Assembly (NCBI GenBank): GCA_964578885.1
Contig: CAZOEO010000016.1
Location: 8,317-72,316 of the forward strand
Direction: 5' to 3'
From: CAZRHR01 sp964578885
GTDB taxonomy: Bacteria; Bacteroidota; Bacteroidia; CAIKAF01
Length of the DNA: 64,000 bases
The notes beneath the pieces were generated by a model. That model saw only the letters and a list, made by a program, of their open reading frames with translations. It did not search any database and was not told the DNA's origin. Positions 1-9,415 of this stretch are shown here, piece after piece. The position numbers and the translations under genes were made by a program. Each line of letters begins with the position of its first letter. Position 1 is the stretch's first letter.

Positions 1-296
1 AATGCATCTAATTCATTCAAAACAATGTCGATGTTATCACATCCAATGCCATGAGAAATACATGTAATTCGCTTTGAACCAATATAACCTGTGTGGGTCA
101 CAAATTCGCGACTGCTCACCTCCAATTCCACTTTATCGAAATACTTGGAAACCTGAGGCACCCGCTCAGGGTCGCCTACCATCACAATGGTGTCGGCCAA
201 ATCTTCAGGGCGAAGACGAAGATGATAAACAGAACCGTCTTCGTTTAAAATTAATTCCGATGGCGCGTACACCATATTATCAGTAGAAACATCCAT
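1..296 (-). CDS. Nucleoside phosphorylase, uridine-phosphorylase-like (5' part only)
   Basis: This is the first 98 or so residues of a PNP/UDP-family nucleoside phosphorylase; the rest lies left of the window. The family cleaves nucleosides with phosphate to release the base and ribose-1-phosphate in salvage. The conserved phosphate-binding GDPERV segment is at about residues 42-47, followed by SREF and the SHGIG turn that corresponds to STGIG in E. coli uridine phosphorylase. The ATG at 296 is preceded in frame by a TAA close upstream, so the start is well bounded. The substrate (uridine or purine nucleoside) cannot be fixed from this fragment. Confidence 0.85.
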   Translation of the reverse strand, partial: MDVSTDNMVYAPSELILNEDGSVYHLRLRPEDLADTIVMVGDPERVPQVSKYFDKVELEVSSREFVTHTGYIGSKRITCISHGIGCDNIDIVLNELDA

Positions 297-756
297 AATC
301 CCAAAACCGTTTCGGAGCGCAAGTTATATATTTCTATTCGTGTTTCCTTCTCTTATTTGTTGGTTAATCTTTCATCCTTTTTTGCCTGAATCCTCCTAAG
401 AAAGGCCATCATTTCTTACCTTCTCACTCTCTGGAATGACAATAGCTTTCTAATAATCAATATGGTATGAAAACATACAATTCGTTTTACTCGTTTTATT
501 TTTAACGCTTGCGTGCCATTACTGTTCTTTTTCTAGGGCACCTGCCGCGTCTTCCGATACGTCAACATTCCGTTTGGCGGCACCGGGTGCTTCATGACAA
601 GTCCTCCACGGGCGGCCATCTTTTTCTTTTACTACCCTTATTTTTACCCGTGTCCGGGCTTTCTATTTCGCCCCCTGGTGCGGGCCACAAGTGAACCGCT
701 CGTCCCCTGCATCTTACTTTTTCCCGAAAAGCAGTGTTACCTTTTTCCCAATAACA
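297..756. other. Intergenic region with a GC-richer block, unassigned
   Basis: This 460-bp stretch separates two minus-strand genes. Its left half is AT-rich and carries the palindrome at 465-478. The right half, about 505-740, is clearly more GC-rich. On the minus strand a 40-odd-codon stretch around 510-640 reads without a stop, but there is no start, Shine-Dalgarno site or family match I recognise. It could be the tail of a decayed gene or a structured RNA. Confidence 0.4.
465..478. promoter_or_regulatory. 14-bp palindrome, copy of the MarR-operon operator candidate
   Basis: The sequence GTATGAAAACATAC has perfect 5-bp arms around AAAA. An identical 14-mer lies at 13522-13535, directly in front of the MarR-family gene that heads the beta-oxidation operon. 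This copy sits about 170 bp upstream of the phosphorylase start. That it binds the MarR protein is inferred from the shared sequence and the other copy's position. Confidence 0.45.
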
Positions 757-3111
757 CTATTTCCCCCGCCTGGGATCTTCACGTCCTATTTCAATCCCTT
801 TTTTATAGTAAATGCGCATCAAAAGCTGATTGTCGGAGGTGAGAAAAGTCCAGGTACCATGCTTTTTTCCTTGCTGATATTTACCGGTAATCCGCGGCAC
901 ACCATTCGGATGATATTGGATGTACGCACCATGAAAAACGCCGTCCTTTTTGGTGTATTTTCCTCCCGGAACGCCGGTTGGCATTCGAAAAATCCATGTT
1001 CCCACTTCTTTGTCCCGGGCATATTGCCCTTGCTGTTCGATGCTGCCATCGCGGTGAAACACTTTGGTGGGTCCATGCCGTAATCCTTTTTGAAATACCA
1101 CCATTTCTCTGGGATTTCCTAAATCATGATACCAAATCCATTGTCCCTCGCGCGATCCGTTTCTATATGTGCCTTTGTAGGTAGGGCGGCCGCCAAAGGC
1201 AAATCCCTCCCACGCACCATCCATCATGCCCATGGAAAAGCGGCCCCGATCTTTGGGTTTCCCGTTCGGATAATACGATATAAATTCGCCATGTTCCTTT
1301 CCGTACAAGAAAGTTCCTGTATGCTCCACCTGCCCTTCTTCATAATAATAGGTCCAAAGTCCGGTTTTCTCATCGTTCTGAAATTGTCCGGTTTTCCAGA
1401 GCGCGCCATTGTCGTAATGGTATTTCCATAAGCTATCTCGCTGTCCATCTTTATAATACCCTTCATAATGAAGCTGGCCGTTGCGATGATATTGCTTCCA
1501 AAGACCATGTTGCTGTCCGGCCTGAAAACTTCCGGTCATGTCGGTTTTGCCGTCTGCATGGTACCATTCCCATTGGCCTGTTTTGGTTCCCCGGTCGAAA
1601 TGAGAGATACTTTGAAGGGTTCCAGACGCGTACCAGCTTTTCCATTCGCCATGCATCGAATCGGCAAGGAAACTTCCCTGATCTCGCTTTTGTCCGGAAT
1701 CAAAATAAGAGGTCCACAGCCCTTGTCGTTTTCCCCGTTCGTACTTTCCGACTTCCATTCGTTTTCCATTTGGATGGAAGAAAAACGAGGAATCACCCTC
1801 GTAAGAAATGAGTGCCTGAGCCTGGCGATTCGGGTAAAATTGCCGCCAGAAACCTACCTTTTCCCCGTGACGATATGTGCCCACTTGTGCGGTATCGCCG
1901 GTATGATAAAACGTCATCCAAAGTCCATGTGGTTTTCCTTCATGATAAGCTCGAATATGTTCTTTTTCGCCGGCCGGGGTGAAACTCTGGTAACTGCCAT
2001 GCGGCTGTCCCATTTGATAATGCGCCTGTTCATGAATTTGTCCATTTTCATACCAAAACGTCCAGGCCCCATGTTTCAGATTTTGCACTAAGCCACCCTC
2101 GGACTCTTTGGCACCGTCGAAGTACCAAGTGGTTACCCGACCGGAATCGGCCTGCCATTCTTTCTTTTTATTGCCGTTTTCCCAATACCATTCCCAAAGT
2201 CCGGTGGGCAAATCCGGGTTTTCATAAGAAGTCAAAGAATCCGGCGTACCATTTTCAAACCAGGCATTACAGGTTCCTGTTGGCCGTCCTTTGATAAAGG
2301 TGGTGGTACTTTTTTTCTTTCCATTTGGCCACTGTTCCTGCCATTTGCCGTCGGGTTGCTGATGGGTGTACTGCCCTTTTTTCGACCATTTTCCATTGCC
2401 ATGATACCAAGTCCATTTTCCCGCGGGCTGCGTAAGGGTTCCTTCGCCTTCCATGGCCAATTTTCCATCGCGATACCAAGCCCGGATTTTTTGCGCGGCA
2501 TGATCAGTTTCCATTCGTTTTTCGCCGGTATCGTAAAAATAAAGGAAGAGACCTTTGGGTTTACCGTCGGCATATGTTCCTGTAAATGTGACAGCCCCGG
2601 AGGGCGCCCATTCTTTCCAGGTTTTTACGGGTTTGCCCGCATGGAATATTTGTACCGACGCCTTTTTCCCGTTGGGATACCAACTTTCCCATTTGCCATG
2701 CGGCTGACCGTTCCACCACGACTTTCGACTTTTGAGCACGCCCGATTTATAATAAGTTTCCCAACTGGCGCGCTTTTTAGCCTCGGCAGCCGTTCCTTTG
2801 GCCTGAATAGAACCAGACGCATCGTATTGGACCGACTGGCCGCTATCGAAAGAAATTTCTCCTGAAACCTGGCCCGTTTCAAAATATGTAATCCATGTGC
2901 CTACTTTTTTACCGGCATTATACTTTCCTTCTGCAGCCAACCTGCCAGATGCATGAAACTCTTGCCAGGTTCCTTCCTTTTGGCCGTTGACCCAGGCGCC
3001 TTTGGCCGCAATTTTTCCATTAGCGTCAAAAATTAATGTATCTGTGCTTTGGCTATTTAGTATTAAAAAAAAGAAAATAAAGGAAAATGCCAGATAAAAT
3101 CGCCCTTTCAT
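757..3111 (-). CDS. Exported MORN_2 (YwqK-type) repeat protein, 784 aa
   Basis: The protein begins with a hydrophobic signal peptide (about residues 1-22). It then consists almost wholly of roughly 23-residue units of the form G-x-W-x-x-(Y/W)-x-x-(N/S)-G, with motifs such as HGLWMTFYHTG and GLWTSYFDSG. These are MORN_2 repeats, found in proteins annotated as YwqK-family antitoxins; that label comes from the family name and no toxin partner is visible here. I estimate about 30 repeats, which is long for the family. There is no T9SS sorting domain: the end is a short basic tail. The expected location is periplasm or cell surface, probably as a long beta-strand scaffold. The gene stands alone and is divergent from yqgE. 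Confidence 0.85.
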   Translation of the reverse strand: MKGRFYLAFSFIFFFLILNSQSTDTLIFDANGKIAAKGAWVNGQKEGTWQEFHASGRLAAEGKYNAGKKVGTWITYFETGQVSGEISFDSGQSVQYDASGSIQAKGTAAEAKKRASWETYYKSGVLKSRKSWWNGQPHGKWESWYPNGKKASVQIFHAGKPVKTWKEWAPSGAVTFTGTYADGKPKGLFLYFYDTGEKRMETDHAAQKIRAWYRDGKLAMEGEGTLTQPAGKWTWYHGNGKWSKKGQYTHQQPDGKWQEQWPNGKKKSTTTFIKGRPTGTCNAWFENGTPDSLTSYENPDLPTGLWEWYWENGNKKKEWQADSGRVTTWYFDGAKESEGGLVQNLKHGAWTFWYENGQIHEQAHYQMGQPHGSYQSFTPAGEKEHIRAYHEGKPHGLWMTFYHTGDTAQVGTYRHGEKVGFWRQFYPNRQAQALISYEGDSSFFFHPNGKRMEVGKYERGKRQGLWTSYFDSGQKRDQGSFLADSMHGEWKSWYASGTLQSISHFDRGTKTGQWEWYHADGKTDMTGSFQAGQQHGLWKQYHRNGQLHYEGYYKDGQRDSLWKYHYDNGALWKTGQFQNDEKTGLWTYYYEEGQVEHTGTFLYGKEHGEFISYYPNGKPKDRGRFSMGMMDGAWEGFAFGGRPTYKGTYRNGSREGQWIWYHDLGNPREMVVFQKGLRHGPTKVFHRDGSIEQQGQYARDKEVGTWIFRMPTGVPGGKYTKKDGVFHGAYIQYHPNGVPRITGKYQQGKKHGTWTFLTSDNQLLMRIYYKKGIEIGREDPRRGK

Positions 3112-3152
3112 GCCTGTACTGTATTAAATTTGTAGTACCTAAGTTAACCTTG

Positions 3153-3160
3153 CAAAGGTA
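3153..3160 (-). promoter_or_regulatory. Bacteroidota -7 element TACCTTTG
   Basis: TACCTTTG on the minus strand matches TAnnTTTG and lies 41 nt upstream of the MORN_2 gene's ATG. No convincing -33 TTG is seen at the usual distance. Confidence 0.45.
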
Positions 3161-3168
3161 ATTCTATT

Positions 3169-3735
3169 GTGTTGCATGATATCACCCTGTTGAAATCAGG
3201 TATATATTTATATGCGGATCCCTTTTTGGATGAATCTCCATTTCGCAGGTCCGTGATTTTTTTGGCTATGCATAACCACACAGGTAGTGTGGGTTTTATG
3301 CTCCAGAAGCAAATGGCCTTTGAACTAAATCAACTCATCAAAGAGCCTATAAACAGTTATTTTCCAGTGTATTATGGTGGCCCGGTAAATACCGATTCAT
3401 TATTTTACATTCATGGCCTGGGGGATCAAATTCCGGGTGGGCAAAAGATTGTGGACGACCTTCGGTTGGGTGGTGATTTCAATAGTTTGTTGGCGGCCAT
3501 GGAAAGTGGCCATTTGACCCAGCAAAACATCAAATTTTTTGTGGGCTATACAGGTTGGAGTGCCGGACAGCTGGAAGGCGAAATGGAAGAAAAGTCCTGG
3601 ATAATAGCGGAAGAAAGCCCATCCGTGTTGTGGCAACAGCAGAAGTATGCCCAGATGTGGATGGATAAAATGAAAAGCCTAGGCCCCCCCTACTCCATTT
3701 GGGGTGGATATTCGGCTGTGCCGTCGTTTAATTGA
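3169..3735 (+). CDS. YqgE/AlgH family protein (UPF0301)
   Basis: This 188-residue protein has the family signatures in order: a PFL-x-x-SPFRRSVIFL start, HTGSVGFMLQK, YYGGPVNTDSLFYIHG, and GYTGWSAGQLEGEM near the C-terminus. The family's function is unsettled; it was named after AlgH of Pseudomonas. The frame starts at GTG 3169, with a TTG next to it. Either leaves the usual 10-12 residues before the conserved LLKSG-x-Y segment, and no ATG serves as well. It converges on the T9SS gene 5 bp downstream. Confidence 0.88.
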   Translation: MLHDITLLKSGIYLYADPFLDESPFRRSVIFLAMHNHTGSVGFMLQKQMAFELNQLIKEPINSYFPVYYGGPVNTDSLFYIHGLGDQIPGGQKIVDDLRLGGDFNSLLAAMESGHLTQQNIKFFVGYTGWSAGQLEGEMEEKSWIIAEESPSVLWQQQKYAQMWMDKMKSLGPPYSIWGGYSAVPSFN

Positions 3736-3740
3736 TGAAC

Positions 3741-5198
3741 CTAGGGCGCATAAATCAAACGACTGGTTTTTAACGTTTGGTTTTCCACAAACTGAATAAA
3801 ATATAACCCGGATGCCAAACCTCTAAAATCAATAAGCATATCCTCAGTTCCCAATGAATGAAAATCGGGTTGAACGGTTTGTCCCTGGGCATTAAATACT
3901 TTCCAGTTTGAACCCTGAGAAAATGATGAAATACGAACAAAATCTGCGGTTGGATTTGGGTAGAATTGAATGCCTGAGGATTGGGGTTCTTCACATGTTC
4001 CTGAAATCAATGGGAATGAGGTCACAGCCCCGTCAATGTCGATTTGGTCCAACCGAAAATATTTTTGTCTATTTCCCTGAAATGGAACGGAATGTGAATA
4101 ATGAGTGATTTGATTATGAATCCCCTGTCCTTTTCCCTGAAACTCCGCTAATACATGCCATTCTTGTAAATCAACAGATTCATTCAGTGTAAATTTTGGG
4201 TGGTTTATTTCCGCAGCGGTAGCCCAGGATAAATGCCAGGCCAGGTTTCTGCAATCTACATCAATATAAATAAGATCCACAGGTAAGGGGAAATCCTCCG
4301 TACCAATGGCAAAAGGTGAAAATGATTGGGTATAATTAGCATAAGTAAAAGTTCTAAACCACGCATTTCTCCAAAAAACAGAGTCGAGAACCCCTCCATT
4401 ATATTGATCCCAATTTGGTGACAGGCTATTCCAATGAAACAATCGAAGTTGGGTAAATGGCTGTCCGGCATAACGAACCTCTTGCGGGCTTTGCCATGCA
4501 AAATGGAGATGAATACCCTGACCAGTATTGGGCCATTTTTTAGAAATATCCCAGGTTTGGGCGCACCTAGGCTTACTAACTCTTAACCCGGTGGTTCCTG
4601 AAATATAAACCTCCTCCCAAACACGAACTCCAAACGTGTCGGTTTGGCCTGTTTTGTTCGAAATGCGAACCGGATTGTAGGTAGATGAGCCTACAGGAAA
4701 CCAAAGGGCGCTATCTACTTTCACCTCCATTAGTAGCGTCCCTGTTAAGGGGGCAGATGCAGGTTGGTTAGCAGCTGGTGCAGGATTGAAGGTCTGAACG
4801 TAATTCAGTGGGTCGGCCCGAAAAATGTTATGTTTAATGGTAAGATGATGGTTGCCTAAAACAACTTTTTTGTCTCCTCCGTTAAAATTGAGGGCTGCAA
4901 TGGTTCTAGACTGATCTAAAACGGGGTAGTAGCCATTAAAATTAGGTTCAATGACCACCGTATCATTGGGGCCGGGAATAACAGCACTTGGATACCAATT
5001 GGCAGCTGTATTCCAGTCAGTTTCGGCGCCTAATGCTTGTCCACCTCTCCAAATTATTCCCCCGCTCAACACAATTGAATCCAACATTTCGCGTGCTTCA
5101 CCACGACCACTCCCTCCTGTATATTGGCCTGAAACCATTGGACATGAGATTACCAGTGTAAAGATCCAGGCGAATCGTTTGCAAACTTTCATTTTCAT
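3741..5198 (-). CDS. Secreted protein with T9SS type A sorting domain
   Basis: This 485-residue protein has a signal peptide ending near SGQYTG. A beta-rich N-terminal part follows, containing WRGG, DWNTAANWYPS and PGPNDTVVIEP, typical of Bacteroidota surface proteins with a G8-like or parallel-beta fold. A middle module begins LPVDLIYIDVDC and ends with YFRLDQIDIDGA. The C-terminal sorting domain starts FYPNPTADFVRI and closes with ASGLYFIQF. The protein should cross the outer membrane by the type IX system and be anchored or released there. The same LPV...YRL-x-Q-x-D-x-DG module occurs in the large gene ending at 13624. The substrate or ligand is unknown. Confidence 0.85.
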   Translation of the reverse strand: MKMKVCKRFAWIFTLVISCPMVSGQYTGGSGRGEAREMLDSIVLSGGIIWRGGQALGAETDWNTAANWYPSAVIPGPNDTVVIEPNFNGYYPVLDQSRTIAALNFNGGDKKVVLGNHHLTIKHNIFRADPLNYVQTFNPAPAANQPASAPLTGTLLMEVKVDSALWFPVGSSTYNPVRISNKTGQTDTFGVRVWEEVYISGTTGLRVSKPRCAQTWDISKKWPNTGQGIHLHFAWQSPQEVRYAGQPFTQLRLFHWNSLSPNWDQYNGGVLDSVFWRNAWFRTFTYANYTQSFSPFAIGTEDFPLPVDLIYIDVDCRNLAWHLSWATAAEINHPKFTLNESVDLQEWHVLAEFQGKGQGIHNQITHYSHSVPFQGNRQKYFRLDQIDIDGAVTSFPLISGTCEEPQSSGIQFYPNPTADFVRISSFSQGSNWKVFNAQGQTVQPDFHSLGTEDMLIDFRGLASGLYFIQFVENQTLKTSRLIYAP

Positions 5199-5224
5199 AT
5201 GTAGCAGTTGGTTGATTGAATAAT

Positions 5225-7001
5225 TTAAGGCTGGGTTCTTACCCCTCTTCCCCCATGTATTGGCGGACTTCTTGGACTGGAAGTTCCTGCACTGAGACGA
5301 TCAGATACCCGCATAGAAGAAGTAACGTTATCTATCCAAGCCCCGCCTCGAAAGCCACATCCTGTAGAGTTAAGCACTTCACCATTGCTTAATCCAGGCC
5401 AAGCCGTAGTATTTGCGGCACCATTTAAACTTAGATTACCATCCCCGTGATTTCCTGTATATGACCTACCTGTCGCATCGGCTAGTGTAACTGCTCGCTC
5501 CCATTGTCCGCCACTTAAATCCATGATACCATAATAAGATGCACCTGACTTTTCACGTGAAGAGGTGGCGCTGGCAAAATTACCGGAGCGAATGGGACCA
5601 TTTATGGCAAGTTGATTCTGAATATGTGCATTCGCATTGGCATGAGATTCTGCAGAGGTAGAAATGGCATTTAGGCCTGTAACAGCTTCAACGACAGTAG
5701 TACCCCATGCAAATTCATCACTCACTGGAAGTTGGTTTCCTCGGCAGGCTTTTTCAAATTCCAGTTCTGTCATGGGCCGTAGGGCTGCCCAATCCAAAAA
5801 GGCGGCCAAATCAGTATAATTCAAAAAACCCATAGATACCCATTCGCCATCGTCAGATTGATTCACTTGATTGTATGGGGCTGAAGACGGAGTTAAATCA
5901 CAAGCAAAAACACGTGGCGCTGGTCCTCCTAAATCTTGAACTAAACGAACGCCTATTCTATTCAGGGGAGTGGTGGAGTTATTTACGTCTCCGAGCCAGG
6001 CGGTTCCACTCCATGGTTCACCACCCAGAAATACCCCAACGGTTCCATTATGCAGAATTCTTGCAGATTGCTGCCTGCGCGTAAGACTATTTAAAAAGTC
6101 TCGGTATTGGCCTTGAGACAACTCATATTTCATGCAATAGAATCCCTGGAATCCATTAGGCCAAGAAGCAGAACCCGGCGCAGTAACACCTGTAGGATAT
6201 CCGCCCGCCTGCCCACCTAAACTTCCTGTCCCGGTCGGTATGGTCGTAGCCGTGGCTGTGGATATTGTTGTAGAGGTAAAAGCACTCGTTCCACCACCAC
6301 CACCAACATTAAATGCATTGGTAGGCACGTAGACCATTTCGATACCAAATACTTGAACATCTATGGGCTCATGATCTCTAACACCATCTAATCCATATAG
6401 CCAACGTAAAGCCAATTGATTAAATTGAATGTTTCCCGTCCCATCAGTAGACCTGTAAATAAAACAACCTTTCTGGTCTGCCGAAACCGTAATGCTCGCA
6501 CCTGCGGGTAATTGATGGCCCGATGTGCTTATTGTAGCATGTTCCCAAACACCAAATGCATGTAGTTTGGCTTGTGACAATGCCACTGTTGGAGTTTCAC
6601 TCAGCGTAAATTGTGTACTATTTTATATAAGCCTGGTTGGTGATTTGTCCTGAACCGCCTACAATAGTTATACCCATTCCCTGACGCAGCCCAACGGTTG
6701 ATGGAACGGTAACCACCGCACCACTGCTAGAGGCATTCCACACGGTGGTTTGCGGACCACCCACCCTATACTTTATGAATACCCATGCTGCATCCCAATT
6801 TGCAGGTCATGAAGAAGTACGCCAGGAATAATCCCATGCTAAATTGAACCTAACAGACACAAAATTAGCCGCAGAATTTAGCCCGGCACTTACATTTTGA
6901 TTAACCAGACTAATCTGAGAAACACGAATATCACTCGCAAACACATAGGAATGACACCCCGACCCCGCCAGGAGTAGGCAAGACAAGAATATATTTTTCA
7001 T
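5225..7001 (-). pseudogene. Broken SUMF1/FGE-like surface protein gene (nonsense plus frameshift)
   Basis: Read as one gene, this would encode about 591 residues. It would have a signal peptide (starts MKNIFLSCLLLAGSG), an N-terminal beta domain with NAANFVSVRF-like and NWDAAWVFIKYRV motifs, and a C-terminal formylglycine-generating-enzyme-type (SUMF1) domain with YCMKYELSQGQYRDFL, RPMTELEFEKACRG, GIMDLSGGQWE and GCGFRGGAW. The frame is cut by TGA at 6807-6809, between WRTSS and PANWDAAW, where relatives read straight through. A second lesion is a surplus base in the A4 run at 6621-6624: dropping one A restores AYINSTQFTLSE and joins the frames. The intact 3' part alone spans 5225-6586 (453 codons, GTG). 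This is either a true pseudogene or two sequence errors. FGE-type catalytic cysteines are not evident, so the domain may be structural. Confidence 0.8.
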
Positions 7002-7566
7002 TTTGATGGTTTTGGATGCTCGGAAACTCCCTTAATTCACTAAAACCTTCCCTCAATTCGAAGAAATAGAGATAAAGGAAAATAACTTATCGTTAGGATT
7101 TGGATGGATTGGATAAAGCATATGGTTATTTTTAAATCTAACAACCAATTTCTGAGACAAATTTACAACCAATAAAACCATGTGAACATAAATTGCATTT
7201 ACTTTTTATTCTATTTGAATGATTTTTAATCTATTTGTAAGCTATATTTTTACTATTGATATATTTACAGAAGGTAAGAATGAAACAAAAAAATAAATTT
7301 TAAAATCCAAAAACGACATGTAATCAGTGAATAAAAGAGTTATAATGAAAAAAAAGTTCAAAAATCAAGACTTACCAAAAATGAATATGTAAGTATAATG
7401 ACATAAAATGAAAATAAAAGACAAAAGTACTTCTCACAGGTACATAAAATTGTCTTTCATTTCATCAACTCATTTTGAAAAACATTGAAGGTTGTTTAAA
7501 TCAAAGTTAAAATCTCGATGGCGTTACGCTACCCACAACGCGCAGCTTTCGACTACGTCAAAAAAA
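7002..7566. other. AT-rich non-coding gap
   Basis: About 565 bp of very AT-rich sequence with many short A and T runs and stops in all frames. A short GC-richer patch lies at about 7515-7560. I see no gene or RNA here. The right part presumably holds the promoter of the broken SUMF1 gene, but no clean TAnnTTTG element was found near its start. Confidence 0.5.
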
Positions 7567-7598
7567 AAGTCCCCTGAATTTTCTCCCGGGGACTTTCT
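7567..7598 (-). terminator. Rho-independent terminator of the beta-oxidation operon
   Basis: An inverted repeat with arms AAGTCCCC and GGGGACTT encloses a short loop. It is followed on the minus strand by a run of T (the A run at 7560-7568). It lies 15 bp beyond the acyl-CoA dehydrogenase stop. Confidence 0.8.
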
Positions 7599-7613
7599 CC
7601 TATCCATTTACAC

Positions 7614-9407
7614 TTACAAAAAATACCTGTTTTCTTCGATGAGTTTCTGAGCAATGGCCTGTCGAGCCATCTTCGTATTTATAGGATCAAGTTTGGTAAA
7701 CCGCTTTAGTCCCATCATCATCATCCGTAGTTCATCTCCTTCCGCAAAGGCTTGCAGGGCATTTTTTCCGGAAATCCAAAGTCGATCTGCCGTATCATTC
7801 AGTAAAACCTGAAGAATCTGTTGTTGAATCGCGCTGGCCGCCTCGCCCCTGGCATGAAAGGTTTTCTCAACACGGAGCAAAGTACTTTCTGCCACGTAGG
7901 TTTGAATGGCCATATCAGCAATATCCATGAGAATTTCCTGCTCCTTGCCCAACTGCATCATGAGTTTTTGAACAGCTGCACCCGCCACCATCAAGATGGC
8001 TTTCTTGAATTTTGCAATGGCCTGATGTTCCCGCTCAAAAGGGGCATAACTATCCGGAACATTAAAATCGGGAATGGCCATCAATTCTGAAGCTACAGCC
8101 GTGGCAGGTCCCATTAAATCCAATTCACCTTTCATGGCCCGTTTCAAAATCATATCCACGGTGAGCATGCGGTTAATCTCGTTGGTTCCTTCGAAAATAC
8201 GGTTGATGCGGCTATCCCTGTATGCACGATCCATGGGCGCTTCAGCGGAATAGCCCATTCCACCGTAGATTTGAACACCTTCATCGACCACATAATCCAA
8301 GGTCTCCGAACCATGTACTTTGAGCATTGCACATTCGATGGCAAATTGCTCCACACCTTTCAACTCGGCCTGCTGGGCATCCATACCGGACGCTTTGAAG
8401 CTATCGATGGCGTCTTCAATATTTTGTCCTGCACGATACGCAGCCGATTCACTCGCGTAAGTACGAATTACCTGTTCGGCCAATTTATGCCGAATGGCGC
8501 CATACTTGCTGATGGAACGACCAAATTGCTGCCGTTCATTGGCGTATTGCACCGATTTGGTAATGGTCATTTTGCTGGCACCGATGGCTGCGGCCGCCAA
8601 TTTAATCCGCCCGATGTTTAGAATATTGACGGCAATTTTGAACCCATTTCCCCGGGTACTGAGCATGTTTTCCACAGGAACGGGCGTTTCCTCAAAGAAC
8701 ACCTGTCTGGTGCTGCTTCCTTTGATGCCCATTTTCTTTTCTTCCGGATTCAGCCGAATGTTCCCGAAAGATTTTTCGACGATAAAGGCCGACAAGTTTT
8801 CGTCCTGATCGATTTTGGCAAAAACGATGAATACATCCGCGAAGCCGCCGTTGGTAATCCACATTTTTTGTCCAGAAATCAAATAATGTGTTCCTGCATC
8901 ATTCAAGACGGCTTTCGTTTTTCCGGAATTGGCATCTGAACCGGAGCCGGGTTCGGTAAGGCAATAGCTGGCCTTCCAGGCACCACTGGCCAAAGAAGGA
9001 ATATATTTCTGCTTCTGACTTTCATTTCCGTAGAGCAGAATGGGCAAGGTACCAATGCCGGTGTGAGCCGACAAGGCCACGGCAAAAGAATAACCTGCGC
9101 CAGTGACTTCGGCCACCTTCATGGCAGTATTGAAATTTTTCCCAAAACCTCCGTAGGCTTCGGGCACGGATACGCCTAAAAGTCCAAGTTCACCGGCTTT
9201 ATCTAAAAGGGAAGGCATCAGTTCCGGATGAGCCATGCTGTCTATTTCTTCCAGCCGATTCCAGACCTCGGTTTCCAGAAAATCCTGACAAGTTTGAGCA
9301 ATCATCTGTTGTTCCTCGTCGAAATCTTCAGGAGTAAACACCTGATCCCATGAGGTGTCGCGAATGAGCCACTCTCCTCCTTTTAATGTTTGCGAAGCTT
9401 TATTCAT
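7614..9407 (-). CDS. Acyl-CoA dehydrogenase
   Basis: This 597-residue FAD enzyme would oxidise acyl-CoA to trans-2-enoyl-CoA, the first step of beta-oxidation. Visible motifs are TEPGSGSD (about 151-158, FAD binding), MWITNGGFAD, GIKGSSTR, and YGGMGYSAEAPMDRAYRD leading into FEGTNEI, whose Glu (about 406) is at the catalytic base position. The roughly 180-residue C-terminal extension beyond the core matches the long-chain VLCAD/ACAD9-like form common in Bacteroidota. It is the last gene of the MarR-led operon, 8 bp after the thiolase gene. The electron-transfer flavoprotein partners are not in this window. Confidence 0.93.
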   Translation of the reverse strand: MNKASQTLKGGEWLIRDTSWDQVFTPEDFDEEQQMIAQTCQDFLETEVWNRLEEIDSMAHPELMPSLLDKAGELGLLGVSVPEAYGGFGKNFNTAMKVAEVTGAGYSFAVALSAHTGIGTLPILLYGNESQKQKYIPSLASGAWKASYCLTEPGSGSDANSGKTKAVLNDAGTHYLISGQKMWITNGGFADVFIVFAKIDQDENLSAFIVEKSFGNIRLNPEEKKMGIKGSSTRQVFFEETPVPVENMLSTRGNGFKIAVNILNIGRIKLAAAAIGASKMTITKSVQYANERQQFGRSISKYGAIRHKLAEQVIRTYASESAAYRAGQNIEDAIDSFKASGMDAQQAELKGVEQFAIECAMLKVHGSETLDYVVDEGVQIYGGMGYSAEAPMDRAYRDSRINRIFEGTNEINRMLTVDMILKRAMKGELDLMGPATAVASELMAIPDFNVPDSYAPFEREHQAIAKFKKAILMVAGAAVQKLMMQLGKEQEILMDIADMAIQTYVAESTLLRVEKTFHARGEAASAIQQQILQVLLNDTADRLWISGKNALQAFAEGDELRMMMMGLKRFTKLDPINTKMARQAIAQKLIEENRYFL

Positions 9408-9415
9408 AAGATGAT

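Noticed and set aside
505..740. RNase P RNA or tmRNA in the GC-rich block
   Set aside because: I looked for the conserved RNase P core motifs and the tmRNA ends on both strands and did not find them.
509..3050. Several plus-strand open frames opposite the MORN_2 gene
   Set aside because: They are antisense shadows of a long, clearly coding repeat gene and show no family features.
6807..6809. TGA read as selenocysteine or as a sense codon
   Set aside because: Relatives have a small residue there, no SECIS-like hairpin is seen, all other genes use TGA as stop, and a second frameshift is present in the same gene.
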